A stretch of DNA of 64,000 bases from contig CM042688.1 of assembly GCA_023614405.1 (NCBI GenBank), positions 443,290,028-443,354,027 of the forward strand, read 5' to 3'. The DNA is from Avena insularis (lineage: Eukaryota; Streptophyta; Magnoliopsida; Poales; Poaceae). Every line of letters starts with the position of its first letter. Position 1 is the stretch's first letter. The notes below the pieces were generated by a model that saw nothing but the letters and a program-made list of their open reading frames with translations, was not told the origin of the DNA and did no database searches. The position numbers were made by a program, and so were the translations under genes. Shown in pieces: positions 28,685 to 41,197 of the stretch.

Positions 28685-31600
28685 ATGCCTCCCCATCGCG
28701 CAAACCCCAACCCCAACAACATTACCCCGGAAATGCAACAGATGATGAATGCGCAGACACAGCTTATGCAAATGATGACGACATTCATCCAAAACCAGAA
28801 CAACAACAACCCTCCGGGTTTTGATATGCTCACCAGATTTCTGCGTCTGAGGCCAGCTAGGTTTTCGGGAACGACTGATCCCATGGTGGCCAATGATTGG
28901 CTACGTTCTGTGAACAAAGACTTAGTGACCGTGGGCTGCACGGATGCTGAAAAAGTCAGGTTCGCAGCACATCTGTTGGAAGGACCAGCCGCCACATGGT
29001 GGGACAACTTCCAGATCACCACTCCTATTGATGAGGTGACTTGGGCTATCTTTGAAGATGGCTTTCGCACTACTCATATCTCACCAGGAATGATGAGCCT
29101 GAAAAAGAAGGAGTTTCACAACCTGAAGCAGCGCCACCACAGCGTGGCTGAATATATAGAAGAGTTCAACAATCTGGCGCGTTATGCACCGGATGAGGTT
29201 GACACAGATGCCAAAAGAAAGGAAAAGTTCCTGGAAGGCTTGAATGATGAGCTGAATCTGCAGCTGTCTGTGGCATATGTTCCAACTTATCAGTTGCTGT
29301 GTGACAAGGCTGCTATTGTGGAGAGTAAAATGAAGCAAGTCGAGAGTAAGAAGAGGAAACACTACGACAAGCACAGCTCGGGATCGTCTCATAAACGATC
29401 TCACTATGATGATAGTGTCAGCTCAGGATCCCACAAGCATGGGAAATTTAACAAGCACCACAACCACAACCGTCATGACAACAAGCATCATCGCAGTAAT
29501 GACAATGATAAGTACAAGAACCACAAGAGTGGACATAAGAACCACCACAGTGGAAGTAGAAGTGGAAGTCAGCCTGCAAAAAGGGACATCAGTCAGGTTG
29601 AATGCTTCAAATGCAAGAAGTTGGGGCACTATGCTAATGAGTGCCCTGAGAAGAAAGTTGAAGGACCTAACAAGCCCAATCCTTTTCAGAAAGGACAGGT
29701 TAACCACATCAATGTGGAGGAAGTCTATGAGGAGCCTGATGCCGTTGCTGGTAAGTTCAGACTCAATTCCATTCCAGCATTTGTACTCTTTGACACTGGT
29801 GCATCTCATTCATTCATATCAAAAGCATTTGTTGATAGAAACGGGTTTGCATCTGAAAACATTGGGTGTCCAATAAAAGTTAGCTCTCCGGGTGGAGATA
29901 TGATAGTAAGTCTTGGATGCCGGGATCTAGTCATAGAGATCGGAAAACATAAGTTTCCAGTGAACCTAATAATCCTAAATTCCCAAGGATTGGATGTGAT
30001 TTTGGGAATGGATTGGATGGCTAAGTATGAGGGAGTACTAGATTGTGCCAATCGCACAGTTGCACTCACAACCCCTGAAGGTAAGAGGATAAAATTCAAG
30101 TCCAATTTTAAATCTAAAGGAAGTAAGCTGAATTCTCTTAAGGGGGTTAGCATGGACACTGTGCCAATTGTGTTTGAATATCCGGATGTGTTTCCGAAAG
30201 AGTTACCGGGAATGCCACCAGATAGAGATGTAGAGTTTTTAATAGATTTGGTACTAGGTTCTGGACCAAGAGCAAAGAGGCCTTATAAAATGTCAGTTGA
30301 CGAACTTAAGGAACTCAAGAAACAGCTTGGAGAACAATTGCAGAAAGGATTCATCCAGCCAAGTTCTTCATCTTGGGGAGATCCAGTTTTATTCGTGGAA
30401 AAGAGGGATAGAACACAAAGATTATGTATTGACTACCGTTCTCTCAACGAGGTAACCATCAAGAACAAATATCCTTTGCCAAGAATCAACGACTTGTTTG
30501 ATCAGCTAGAAGGAGCATGTGTGTTCTCGAAGATTGATCTTCGGTCAGGCTATTTTCAACTCAAGATAAGAGAGCAAGACATACCTAAAACAGCATTCAC
30601 CACAAGGTATGGATTGTATGTGTATACCGTGATGCCTTTTGGTTTAACCAATGCTCCAGCCTACTTCATGAATATGATGAACAAAGTGTTCATGGAATTC
30701 CTCGACAAGTTTGTTGTCGTTTTCATCGATGACATCTTAGTCTACTCCAAGAGCAAAGAAGAACATGAAGGACACTTGCGTTTAATACTTGAAAAATTGA
30801 GGGAACATAAGCTTTATGCCAAATTCAGCAAGTGTGAGTTTTGGTTAGAGGAAGTTGGATTTCTTGGTCACGTTATGACAAAGGATGGTGTAGCAGTTGA
30901 TCCTGCTAAAGTTTCAGCTGTGACAGAATGGGAATCTCCTAAGAACGTAAAAGAGGTTCGTAGTTTCCTTGGTTTAGCAGGTTACTACAGAAGATTCATT
31001 GAAATTTTTTCAAAGGTTGCTAAACCAATGACAGAATTGTTAAAGAAAGATAAGAAATTTGCTTGGTCTGAAGGTTGTGAACTCAGCTTTCAAGAATTGA
31101 AGAAGAGGCTTGTGTCAGCACCAGTTCTGTGCCTACCAGACTTGGAAAAGGATTTCCAAGTGTATTGTGATGTTTCTCATCAAGGATTAGGTGCCGTACT
31201 TATGCAAGGCGGAAAAGTTGTGGCTTATGCCTCGAGACAACTCAAAACTCATGAAGTAAATTATCCTACTCATGATTTAGAGTTAGCTACTGTTGTCCAT
31301 GCACTCAAAACATGGAGACACTACCTTTTGGGAAAGCGTTGTGAAGTATTCACGGATCACAAGAGTCTAAAATATATCTTCACCAAGAAGGAAATCAATA
31401 TGAGACAAAGGAGATGGCTAGAACTTATCAAGGATTACGACTTGAGCTTGCAATACCACCCCGGTAAAGCAAATGTTGTAGCAGATGCTCTAAGTCGTAA
31501 GAAGTTTGTAAATGGCCTTACCAAAGGTGAATTGCCAGATGACTTGTGTAAGCAATTCAAAGAACTCAGATTGGAGATTGTGCCAGAAGGACATCTTATG

Positions 31601-33037
31601 TCTTTGGATGTTCAACCCACTCTGTTGAATAAGATTAAAGAAGCCCAAAAGACGGATAAAGAAATCGAAGAGATTAAGGAAAGGATTAGCCAAGGGAAAG
31701 CTAAAAGTTTCCATATAGATGGACAAGGTACTTTATGGCACGGGAAACGTATTTGTGTTCCACAAGATCCGGAGTTGCGGAATCTGATTCTACAAGAAGC
31801 CCATAACTCTCCATATTCTATTCACCTGGGAAACACCAAAATGTACATGGATATGAAAGAAAGATTTTGGTGGAACAATCTCAAAAGGGACATCGCCGAA
31901 CACATTGCTTTGTGTGATGTGTGTAGTAGAGTGAAAGCGGAGCATCAGAAACCAGCAGGTTCGCTTCAACCACTGCCTATTCCTGAATGGAAGTGGGAAA
32001 ATATTGGTATGGATTTCATTACCGGATTACCAAGGACCAGGTCAGGGTATGATTCCATATGGGTAGTAGTAGATCGCCTAACTAAAGTGGCTCATTTTAT
32101 ACCCATAAAGACAACTTATACCAGTGCCAAGTTAGCCAAAATCTACATGAGCAGAATTGTATGCCTTCATGGTGTGCCTAAGAGTATTGTGTCTGATAGA
32201 GGAACTCAGTTCACTTCTCACTTTTGGAGACAGCTTCATGAATCTTTAGGAACGAGGTTGGAATTCAGCACTGCTTTTCATCCTCAAACCGATGGGCAAA
32301 CAGAAAGGACTAATCAAATTCTTGAAGACATGTTGAGGGCATGTGCTCTAGATTATGGAGCGAGTTGGGATGAAAGTCTGCCTTACGCAGAGTTCTCTTA
32401 CAATAACATTTATCAATCTAGTATTGGGATGGCACCATTTGAATTTCTCTACGGAAGGAAGTGTACCACCCCATTGCTATGGAATGGTGTGGGAGAAAGA
32501 AGTTTGTTTGGACCAGATCTTATCAAAGACGCCGAAGAAAAGGTCAAATTGGTTAAGGACAGGTTGAAGATAGCACAGTCTCGACAGAAAAGCTACGCGG
32601 ATTCTAAGCGTAGAGAAGTCACCTACGAAGTTGGGGATAGAGCTTACCTTAGAGTATCACCACTTCGTGGAGTGAAAAGATTTGGAGTCAAAGGAAAGTT
32701 GGCACCAAGATATGATGGGCCATTCAACATTCTAAGTCGCAAGGGAGAAGTTGCATATGAAATCGAACTGCCAGCATCTTTATTAGCAGTCCATAATGTT
32801 TTTCATGTGAGTCTGCTTAAGAAATGTCACCCAGAAATGGAAGAATCTTCTTTGAAGGATACCATACCTTTGGAAGAAGTTCAACTAGAAAGTGATCTCA
32901 CCTATGAAGAAAAGCCTGTCAAGATTCTTGAGACCGCAGAAAGAGTCACAAGGACAAAAACTATCAGGTTTTGCAAAGTGCAATGGAATCATCATTCCGA
33001 AGAGGAAGCAACATGGGAAAGAGAAGATGATCTTTGA
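28685..33037 (+). CDS. gag-pol: Element A gag-pol polyprotein with chromodomain
   Basis: One open frame of 1,450 codons; the open frame extends 26 codons upstream, but [11 protein letters not shown] at 28,685 is the likely start. Domains in order: gag core (about residues 60-200); a histidine- and serine-rich basic stretch (about 230-300); a zinc knuckle [14 protein letters not shown] from 307; aspartic protease DTGAS at 370; reverse transcriptase with FIDD at 680-683; RNase H beginning near D829; integrase with H1040, H1047, C1077 and C1080 and a DD35E triad at D1110, D1171 and E1207; a GPF-type region; and a chromodomain at the C-terminus. The enzymes copy the RNA and integrate the DNA; the chromodomain probably directs insertion to heterochromatin. 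No internal stop is present. The TGA at 33,035 looks premature: the same frame reads on for 17 codons (KDHPHLFASQ…) to TAA at 33,089. Confidence 0.95.
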   Translation: MPPHRANPNPNNITPEMQQMMNAQTQLMQMMTTFIQNQNNNNPPGFDMLTRFLRLRPARFSGTTDPMVANDWLRSVNKDLVTVGCTDAEKVRFAAHLLEGPAATWWDNFQITTPIDEVTWAIFEDGFRTTHISPGMMSLKKKEFHNLKQRHHSVAEYIEEFNNLARYAPDEVDTDAKRKEKFLEGLNDELNLQLSVAYVPTYQLLCDKAAIVESKMKQVESKKRKHYDKHSSGSSHKRSHYDDSVSSGSHKHGKFNKHHNHNRHDNKHHRSNDNDKYKNHKSGHKNHHSGSRSGSQPAKRDISQVECFKCKKLGHYANECPEKKVEGPNKPNPFQKGQVNHINVEEVYEEPDAVAGKFRLNSIPAFVLFDTGASHSFISKAFVDRNGFASENIGCPIKVSSPGGDMIVSLGCRDLVIEIGKHKFPVNLIILNSQGLDVILGMDWMAKYEGVLDCANRTVALTTPEGKRIKFKSNFKSKGSKLNSLKGVSMDTVPIVFEYPDVFPKELPGMPPDRDVEFLIDLVLGSGPRAKRPYKMSVDELKELKKQLGEQLQKGFIQPSSSSWGDPVLFVEKRDRTQRLCIDYRSLNEVTIKNKYPLPRINDLFDQLEGACVFSKIDLRSGYFQLKIREQDIPKTAFTTRYGLYVYTVMPFGLTNAPAYFMNMMNKVFMEFLDKFVVVFIDDILVYSKSKEEHEGHLRLILEKLREHKLYAKFSKCEFWLEEVGFLGHVMTKDGVAVDPAKVSAVTEWESPKNVKEVRSFLGLAGYYRRFIEIFSKVAKPMTELLKKDKKFAWSEGCELSFQELKKRLVSAPVLCLPDLEKDFQVYCDVSHQGLGAVLMQGGKVVAYASRQLKTHEVNYPTHDLELATVVHALKTWRHYLLGKRCEVFTDHKSLKYIFTKKEINMRQRRWLELIKDYDLSLQYHPGKANVVADALSRKKFVNGLTKGELPDDLCKQFKELRLEIVPEGHLMSLDVQPTLLNKIKEAQKTDKEIEEIKERISQGKAKSFHIDGQGTLWHGKRICVPQDPELRNLILQEAHNSPYSIHLGNTKMYMDMKERFWWNNLKRDIAEHIALCDVCSRVKAEHQKPAGSLQPLPIPEWKWENIGMDFITGLPRTRSGYDSIWVVVDRLTKVAHFIPIKTTYTSAKLAKIYMSRIVCLHGVPKSIVSDRGTQFTSHFWRQLHESLGTRLEFSTAFHPQTDGQTERTNQILEDMLRACALDYGASWDESLPYAEFSYNNIYQSSIGMAPFEFLYGRKCTTPLLWNGVGERSLFGPDLIKDAEEKVKLVKDRLKIAQSRQKSYADSKRREVTYEVGDRAYLRVSPLRGVKRFGVKGKLAPRYDGPFNILSRKGEVAYEIELPASLLAVHNVFHVSLLKKCHPEMEESSLKDTIPLEEVQLESDLTYEEKPVKILETAERVTRTKTIRFCKVQWNHHSEEEATWEREDDL

Positions 33038-33092
33038 AAAGACCACCCTCACCTATTTGCTAGCCAATCCGAATCTCGAGGGCGATATTAAT

Positions 33093-33109
33093 CTTAAGGG
33101 GGTTAGATT
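33093..33109 (+). other. Element A polypurine tract region
   Basis: CTTAAGGGGGTTAGATT lies directly before the 3' LTR start TGTAACATCCC. A purine run at this place primes plus-strand synthesis in LTR retrotransposons. Together with the TGT…ACA ends it defines the 3' LTR boundary at 33,110. Confidence 0.75.
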
Positions 33110-33850
33110 TGTAACATCCCAAAATTCAAATTCCAAAACTCATTCATATCATCCATGCATCCATCATCATCTAGGGTTTTTCTCAAAATCACTTTAGAAA
33201 TAGGAGCATTTGTGGCTCATTATTTTATGTATGAAAACCCTAGACTTTGTGCTACTTGTTGTTGAGAAAAGTACTTTTATTGTTTAGAATCCAAACACAA
33301 GTGATTTCAAAACATTGAGCAAAGTATCAAAGCAAAATATGAATTAAATCAAATTATATGCCTATTTCATAAAGGCATAGTTTTAATTTATTTTCAAAAA
33401 GACCCAAGTGTTCTGAAGTGTTCAGATGTGTTTGACACTTATTTAAGAACAAAATTTATTGTACAAAAGTCCTGTAAAGCTTTGGTTTCAAACAGATTTG
33501 AATTTGGGTTTAAAAACCATTTCTAGAAATTCAATCAGAAAAAGAAAAGGAATTAAGAGGAAAAAAATAGCCAAACCAGCCAATCTGGCCGACCCAGCCC
33601 AACACGGCCCAGCTAGCCCAGCAGCTCTCACCCCCGCGAACCGTTTTCTTTACCCACCCCCGCACCCACCAGCTCACTGACAGAAGGGCCCACTCCCTTT
33701 TCCCTCTATCGCTGACAACCGCGGCCCACTTGAGCATCGTCGTCTCCACCCGCACGACCAGTTCATCCCCAAATTAGCGCGGCCGTTTCCTGTTTTAATT
33801 CGCAGCTTCAATTCGTATCAATGCTCGAGTAATTCTCGCTCACGACCAGG

Positions 33851-34365
33851 CTACTTAAACCCCCTCTGCCCCCTCTCCCTTCTCCCTCAAACCCCGAACC
33901 CAGAGCGCCACCAGGCTGCGTGCATTGCTCCAGAGCTCCGCCCGCTCCGACCACGATTCCGGCCACCTCCGACCACCCCTCTGCCTCTGCTTCACACGAA
34001 CAGATTCCACTTGACCTCACGCATCACCCAGTACCCCTGGTTCACCCGCGCGTGACCCAGAACGTTGGCAACGCAAACGACTGACCGCCACCGTCTTCAG
34101 CGTCAACTCCGACGAGCTCCAGTGGTAAGTCCAGACCGCCCCAAACCTTTCCCTTCACGCACGCATCTTCGCCGTGATCTTCTGCATCTGACCATACCCT
34201 CCGTTTGCCTCCTAGTGATCTACAACGTCGCCTTCGACCTCAAGCAGAGCCACCGTTGCCAGATCCAACTCCGGCGAGGAATCCACCACAACCCTGAGCA
34301 CCCCTTGGCGATATGTCCACACGTTGAGCACCCCCACGTCCTTGCGGTCTCGGTGAGTACCTTCC
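33851..34365 (+). promoter_or_regulatory. Probable LTR promoter and spliced leader signals
   Basis: CTACTTAAAC at 33,851 is a weak TATA-like site followed by a C/T-rich stretch typical of plant transcription starts. Downstream are matches to splice donors, CCAGTGGTAAGT near 34,125 and GTCTCGGTGAGT near 34,350, and acceptor-like ends such as TTGCCTCCTAG near 34,216 and GATGTTGCAG near 36,155. This suggests that the LTR transcript may have a spliced leader. It rests on short motifs only. Confidence 0.35.
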
Positions 34366-35257
34366 CTATCCTCCTAGCGACCTGTATCGCCGGCGCCGCC
34401 ATCGTCTGACCGTCGCCGCCGCGCGCAGCCGATAAGCGCCGCAAGATTTTGGCTTGATGATTTAGACCGTTGGATCTGTATCGTAGGGCTAGGATAGAAT
34501 TTTAAACGAAGGGGTATGCGCGCGTCTGAGCCGCCAGATTTCATTTAGATCCTGTGGTCCGCAGAGCTCGATCCAACCGAATCGGTACGCGCCAGTAGCT
34601 TAGCGACACGTGTCTGGGATGAATTCAAAAACAGAAATTCGAATCAGATTTAGATCCAAATTTCAAACTGCTATAACTTTTGAATGCCACGTTAGAATTT
34701 TGCAAACTTTATACCGTTGGATTCAGTGAATCAAGGCCTTTCTGTTTATGCAAAGTGTTTAACAAATAGTAACCATTAGAATGAATTTATTTGTAGAAAC
34801 ATGTCTAAGGCTATTTTGAGTATGGATTTAGTTTAGTAATTTGTTTTAGGGTTAAATAAGTTTAGTTGGAAAACTAGTGACTTGTTAAGTTTCTGTAAAC
34901 ATGCACATACTTGGTAGAGTTTTCAAAATCACCACTTAGTAAATTCTTGCATGTATGCATTCATATTATTTTTGATTGTATATAATTGTGTGTAATTGTG
35001 TGCTATAAATTTTTGTGTAGATTTTGCTAGTGATTGTGATTGTGAGGAGTGCTACTCTCCACATTACCAAGGCAAGTGATATTTTCATGAATATTCCATT
35101 CCTATATTTTATACTAGCATTAGATATTTTGGTAAGACATGCATGCTACTTTTGTCAAATGATATGATGGGAAATCCTATGTAGTTTAGAATGGTAGAGT
35201 TGCTAGGAAATTTTCCCTAAAGTTAAGTTGCCATGCCATGCTTAGCCTAGCTAATAG

Positions 35258-35430
35258 AAACCACATATGTATCCACTAGAGTAATTGCAAGTGTGTTATT
35301 GTCACAAACCACATATGGATCAACCAATGTGCTTGCATGTGTGTTCTTTCCACAAACCACATATGGATCAACCAATGTCATTGCATGTGTGTAATTTTCA
35401 CAAACCACACATGGATCAACCAATGGCATT
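35258..35430 (+). repeat. Satellite units embedded in the LTR
   Basis: About 3.6 units of the 48-bp satellite lie inside the 3' LTR, between GCCTAGCTAATAGAAA on the left and CATTTCTAAGTCTGAGG on the right. They are identical to 25,668-25,840 in the 5' LTR. They are the variants GTAATTGCAAGTGTG, GTGCTTGCATGTG and GTGTGTAATTTTC, which recur as a block in the array near 3,268, 15,719, 18,298, 19,866, 21,491, 23,116 and 25,695. Both LTRs share the right junction, so the units were in the element when it inserted, unless later conversion carried them across. Confidence 0.93.
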
Positions 35431-36433
35431 TCTAAGTCTGAGGACTTGTGTTTTGTTTAATAAAACAACTAAGTTAATGAATCACTTGGGTGGAATGGGA
35501 CTTGCTTGGTGGTTTTTGGTTGAGTGGTTACACAAGGCCCATTTTTATGGTTTACCTTGTGTATCACACTTGTGGATTGCCACCCAGGAACAAAGGGATT
35601 TGGAGGCCAAGTGTTGAGAAAGCTTACAGTGCAACCACTTGGCAATATGGGCTCTGCCATGATCATATAGGTTGCTAGAACTTAGTCACTTGGACAGTTG
35701 GTGGTAGTGGGAATGATAGGTTGGAGCGCGTCCATTTGACTAAGGAAAGGCTTCTGAAAGATCTTGTCTTGGGAAACCAATTCTTGTGGGGAAAGTGCAC
35801 CACCTCTGCAGAGTGTAAAACCTAAGTACTTAGCCATGTCCCTGGTAAAGGACAACTTGAGCATCAAGACATGGAAGCTACAAGAATCTCATCACTCCAA
35901 CTTCTAAATAAAACTTGTGGGTGAACAAGGGTGAAGGACCCCAATGTCTATTGGTGGTTTCTTGGGAAGTTTTTGACAAAGAAAAACTTAATGATTTCTA
36001 CTAATAGGAAAAAGCTATTTTGAGCAAAGCAAGCCAAGCTACACCTAGCCAAAATGCATATAGTAGTATAGTCCACTTAAAATATAATAAGGTATCACTT
36101 GCCAATACTATTCCAAAGTATTGAACCTCTGTGGTTGTAACTTGTGATGTTGCAGGTTACTCCGATGATGAATAGGAGTCATGAGTCTACACTCAACATG
36201 CTTGCCTGTGGCACATGAAGATGAGGACTTATGTTTATTTACTTATTCCTTAAACTCTGGTATTAGGCCTATGGCCCTGAGTTGTAAAAGACTATGTTTT
36301 ATCTCTGGAATGAATGTAATAAACGACCTTTGTATCTGTGTACTTCATCTTAAACTGTGGATGCTAGCATTGATCCAGGGACTAGCATTGCAATCACAGG
36401 GATCCTTTTCCTTTACAAAGGAGGGGTCTAACA

Positions 36434-39400
36434 AACCAGTGTCATTGCATGTGTGTTCTTTCCACAAACCACATATGTATCCACTAGAGTCACTTCATGT
36501 GTGTTCTTTTCACAAACCACACATGGATCCACTAGAGTCATCGCATGTCTGTTCTTTTCCACAAACCACATATGTATCCACTAGAGTAATTGTATGTGTG
36601 TTCTTTTCACAAAACACACATGGATCAACCAATGGCATTGCATGTGTGTTCTTTTCACAAACAACACATGGATCCACTAGTGTTCACTCCATGTGTGTTC
36701 TTTCCACAAACCACATATGGATCCACCAATGTCATTGCATGTGTGGTCTTTTCCACAAACCACATGGATCAACCAATGGCATTGCATGTGTGTTATTTTC
36801 ACAAACCACACATGGATCAACCAATGTTATTGCATGTGTGTTCTTTCCACAAACCACATAAGGATCCACTAGAGTCATTCCATGTGTGTTCTTTTCACAA
36901 ACCACATATGGACCCACTAGAGTAATTGCATGTGTGTTCTTTCCACAAACCACATATGTATCCACTAGAGTCACTTCATGTGTGTTCTTTTCACAAACCA
37001 CACATGGATCCACTAGAGTCATCGCATGTCTGTTTTTTTCCACAAACCACATATGTATCCACTAGAGTAATTGTATGTGTGTTCTTTTCACAAAACACAC
37101 ATGGATCAACCAATGGCATTGCATGTGTGTTCTTTTCACAAACAACACATGGATCCACTAGTGTTCACTTCATGTGTGTTCTTTCCACAAACCACTTATG
37201 GATCCACCAATGTCATTGCATGTGTGGTCTTTTCCACAAACCACATGGATCAACCAATGGCATTGCATGTGTGTTCTTTTCACAAACCACACATGGATCA
37301 ACCAATGGCATTGCATGTGTGTTCTTTTCACAAACCACACATGGATCAACCAATGGCATTGCATGTGTGTTCTTTTCACAAACCACACATGGATCCACCA
37401 GAGTCATTGCATGTGTGTTGTTTCCACAAACCACATATGGATCAACTAGTGTCATTGCATGTGTGTTCTTTCCAGAAACCACATATGGATCAACCAATGT
37501 CATTGCATGTGTGTTCTTTCCACAAACCACATAAGGATCCACTAGAGTCATTCCATGTGTGTTCTTTTCACAAACCACATATGGACCCACTAGAGTCAAT
37601 GCATGTGTGTTCTTATACTAAAACCAACACTAGAGTCATTGCATGTGTGTTCTTTTCACAAACCACATATGGACCCACCAGAGTCATTGCATGTGTGTTC
37701 TTTTCCACAAACCACACATGTATCCACTAGAGTAATTGTATGTGTGTTCTTTCCACAAACCACAGATTGATCAACCAATGGCATTGCATGTGTGTTATTG
37801 TCACAAACCACATATGGATCCACCAATGTCATTGCATGTGTATTCTTTCCACAAACCACATATGGATCAACCAATGTCATTGCGTGTGTGTTCTTTTCAC
37901 AAACCACACATGGATCAACCAATGGCATTGCATGTGTGTTCTTTCCACAAACCACACGTGGATCAACCAATGTCATTGCATGTGTGTTATTTTTACAAAC
38001 CACACATGGTTCCACTAGAGTCATTGCATGTGTGTTCTTTTCACAAAACACACATGTATTAACCAATGGCATTGCATGTCTGTTCTTTTAACAACCCACA
38101 TATGGATCAACCAGTGTCATTGCATGTGTGTTCTTTCCACAAACCACATATGTATCCACTCGAGTCATTGCATGTGTGTTCTTTTCACAAACCACATATG
38201 GACCCACCAGAGTCATTGCATGTGTGTTCTTTTCCACATACCACATATTTATCCACTAGAGTAATTTTATGTGTGTTCTTTCCACAAACCACATATGGAT
38301 CAACCAATGCCATTGCATGTGTGTTATTGTCACAAACCACATATGGATCAACCAATGTCATTGCATGTGTGTTCTTCCCCCAAACCACATATGGATCAAC
38401 CAATGTCATTGCATGTGTGTTGTTTTCAAAAACCACACATGGATCAACCAATGGCATTGCATGTGTGTTCTTTCCACAAACCACACGTGGATCAACCAAT
38501 GCCATCGCATGTGTGTTCTTTTTACAAACCACACATGGATCCACTAGAGTCATTGCATGTGTGTTCTTTTCACAAACCACACATGGATTAACCAATGGCA
38601 TTGCATGTCTGTTCTTTTAACAATGGATCAACCAGTGTCATTGCATGTGTGTTCTTTCCACAAACCACATATGTATCCACTAGAGTCATTTCATGTGTGT
38701 TCTTTTCACAAACCACACATGGATCCACTAGAGTCATTGCATGTGTGTTCTTTTCCACAAACCACATATGTATCCACTAGAGTAATTGTATGTGTGTTCT
38801 TTTCACAAAACACACATGGATAACCAATGGCATTGCATGTGTGTTCTTTTCACAAACCACACATGGATCCACTAGTGTTCACTTCATGTGTGTTCTTTCC
38901 ACAAACCACTTATGGATCCACCAATGTCATTGCATGTGTGGTCTTTTCGACAAACCACATGGATCAACCAATGGCATTTCATGTGTGTTCTTTTCACAAA
39001 CCACACATGGATCAACCAATGGCATTGCATGTGTGTTCTTTTCACAAACCAGACATGGATCAACCAATGGCATTGCATGTGTGTTCTTTTCACAAACACC
39101 ACATGGATCCACCAGAGTCATTGCATGTGTGTTGTTTCCACAAACCACATATGGATCAACCAATGTCATTGCATGTGTGTTCTTTCCAGAAACCACATAT
39201 GGATCAACCAATGTCATTGCATGTGTGTTCTTTCCACAAACCACATAAGGATCCACTAGAGTCATTCCATGTGTGTTCTTTTCACAAACCACATATGGAC
39301 CCACTAGAGTCATTGCATGTGTGTTCTTATATTAAAACCAACACTAGAGTCATTGCATGTGTTTTATTTTCACAAACCACATATGGACCCACCAGAGTCA

Positions 39401-40389
39401 TTGCATGTGTGTTCTTTTCCACAAACCACACATGTATCCACTAGATTAATTGTATGTTTGTTCTTTCCACAAACCACATATGGATCAACCAATGGCATTG
39501 CATGTGTGTTATTGTCACAAACCACATATGGATCCACCAATGTCATTGCATGTGTATTCTTTCCACAAACCACATATGGACCAACCAATGTCATTGCATG
39601 TGTGTTCTTTTCACAAACCACACATGGATCAACCAATGGCATTGCATGTGTGTTCTTTCGACAAACCACACGTGGATCAACCAATGTCATTGCATGTGTG
39701 TTTTTTTACAAACCACACATGGATCCACTAGAGTCATTGCATGTGTGTTCTTTTCACAAAACACACATGGATTAACCAATGGCATTGCATGTCTGTTCTT
39801 TTAACAACCCACATATGGATCAACCAGTGTCATTGCATGTGTGTTCTTTCCACAAACCACATATGTGTCGACTAGAGTCATTGCACGTGTGTTCTTTTCA
39901 CAAACCACACATGGATCCACTAGAGTCATTGCATGTGTGTTCATTTCCACAAACCACATATGTATCCACTAGAGTAATTGCATGTGTGTTCTTTTCACAA
40001 ACCACACATGGATCAACCAATGGCATTGCATGTGTGTTCTTTTCACAAACCACACATGGATCAACCAATGGCATTGCATGTGTGTTCTTTTCACAAACCA
40101 CACATGGATCCACCAGAGTCATTGGATGTGTGTTCTTTCCACAAACCACATATGGATCAACCAGTGTTATTGCATCTGTGTTCTTTCCAGAAACCACATA
40201 TATATCAACCAATGTCATTTCATGCGTGTTCTTTCCACAAACCACATGAGGATCCACTAGAGTCATTGCATGTGTGTTCTTTTCACAAACCACATATGGA
40301 CCCACTAGAGTCATTGCATTTGTGTTCTTATACTAAAACCAACACTAGAGTCATTGCATGTGTGTTCTTTTCAGAATCCACATATGGAC
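36434..40389. repeat. 48-bp satellite array, block 2
   Basis: About 82 units of the same satellite run from the 3' LTR end of element A to the left LTR of element B. A local duplication with a 481-bp offset is visible: the segment near 36,590 returns near 37,071. From about 37,070 the unit order resembles the 1.19-kb pattern of block 1. The TTCTTTTAACAA marker occurs near 38,086, 38,615 and 39,799; the middle one lacks CCCACAT. The block stops at the TGGAC target site of element B and continues at 51,682. Confidence 0.95.
40385..40389. other. Target-site duplication, left copy (TGGAC)
   Basis: TGGAC directly precedes the LTR start TGTCGTGG and is repeated at 51,682-51,686. Removing the element and one copy rejoins the satellite as CATATGGACCCACCAGAG, a normal unit sequence. 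This shows insertion by integrase into pre-existing satellite. Confidence 0.95.
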
Positions 40390-41197
40390 TGTCGTGGTGG
40401 TGTCATGGCTGATGCCATGGATAGGCTAAAGGTGGGGACTAAATGCACTAGGGGAATCCAGGGAGGGATCGTGAGGTGATTCCTCACACAGAAGCTTTGT
40501 ATTCGATTCACTTCGCAGATTACAAGTGCTCCTAGAGATGTATTGGCGAGAGGAGGAAGAATGAACTCTCTTACTCTCACCCACAGTTAACCCGTACAAG
40601 ACCAACTAGAGATCAACCCTTAGAACCTAAAACCAATCAGAATAGCCTAGCCCTCTCTACAGAGTCCCTAGCCCTCCTTATATAGGGGTGGCTAGGTCTC
40701 CACCTAGGGCATACGTGGAGGCATATTCCAGGGAATATGCCTCCTCCCAAAATAGCAAACCGACGAGGGTGCTTTCCCCCGCGTCACCCATGCAGAGGCT
40801 ACATGAGCCTCTGTGGCGCCTGCGTCAGCCGACACGGGCATCGTCACCTCTGTCGGCCACGCCGCGGTGGTCCTTCCCCTATCCACTTCGATCATTTAGT
40901 GCGTACCGGGGCTTCTTTTGACCAGCGAGATTCCTTCCTTCTCCTAGAAGCTAGATATGACCCGGATCATAGTTGATCCGGCCACACGCGTTCCTACATA
41001 CAAGTTAAATACGCCTTTCCGAGTTACGACTTAAGTCGGTTGAGACCTAGTTAGGTGGACACCCCCTGGTCCGGGTTACCCCGTGATTCGTCCTGCCCTG
41101 ATGTGACCCGGCCATCATCCGCTGTAGCCTTGCCGAACCTCGGCTAACTCGGCCTTTATACCCTGGCGTGACCCTACCCGGGGGTATCCCCCCAACA
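40390..41197 (-). repeat. Element B 3' LTR
   Basis: 808 bp, read on the - strand from TGTTGGGGGG to CACCACGACA. A TATA box (TATATAAGG on the - strand) is at 40,676-40,684. It pairs with 50,873-51,681. Confidence 0.95.

Larger units (their letters stand above)
25668..36433 (+). mobile_element. Element A: Tekay-clade Ty3/gypsy chromovirus
   Basis: This LTR retrotransposon lies on the + strand. In order it shows the right part of the 5' LTR (to 26,843), a primer site two bases later, a leader with extra ORFs, gag-pol (28,685-33,037), a polypurine tract and a 3' LTR (33,110-36,433). The polymerase order protease-RT-RNase H-integrase and the C-terminal chromodomain place it among chromoviruses; the 3.3-kb LTR fits the Tekay (Del) clade. 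The shared non-satellite LTR portion (25,841-26,843 against 35,431-36,433) differs at 11 of about 1,003 positions by eye, so insertion was fairly recent. The left 2.1 kb of the 5' LTR is absent; satellite DNA stands there instead. No left target-site duplication can be tested. Confidence 0.93.
33110..36433 (+). repeat. Element A 3' LTR, complete
   Basis: This 3,324-bp LTR begins TGTAACATCCC and ends GGGGTCTAACA. The left third is AT-rich, 33,560-34,440 is GC- and pyrimidine-rich and resembles a host 5' untranslated region, and the remainder is AT-rich. Satellite units sit at 35,258-35,430. ORFs within it, such as one at 34,065-34,409, have no recognisable domain and I treat them as non-coding. 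To the right of 36,433 satellite resumes at once. Confidence 0.92.

Noticed and set aside
34065..34409. 114-codon frame in the 3' LTR
   Set aside because: It lies in a GC-rich leader-like region with splice-type motifs. It has no ATG (it opens on TTG at 34,065), no domain, and no second copy in the truncated 5' LTR for comparison.
33110..36433. Solo LTR at 33,110-36,433
   Set aside because: The polypurine tract and gag-pol lie directly to the left and the partner LTR end is at 26,843, so it is the 3' LTR of element A.
36181..36861. A 226-codon frame spanning the LTR end and satellite
   Set aside because: It crosses the LTR boundary at 36,433, a junction made by insertion, so it is accidental.
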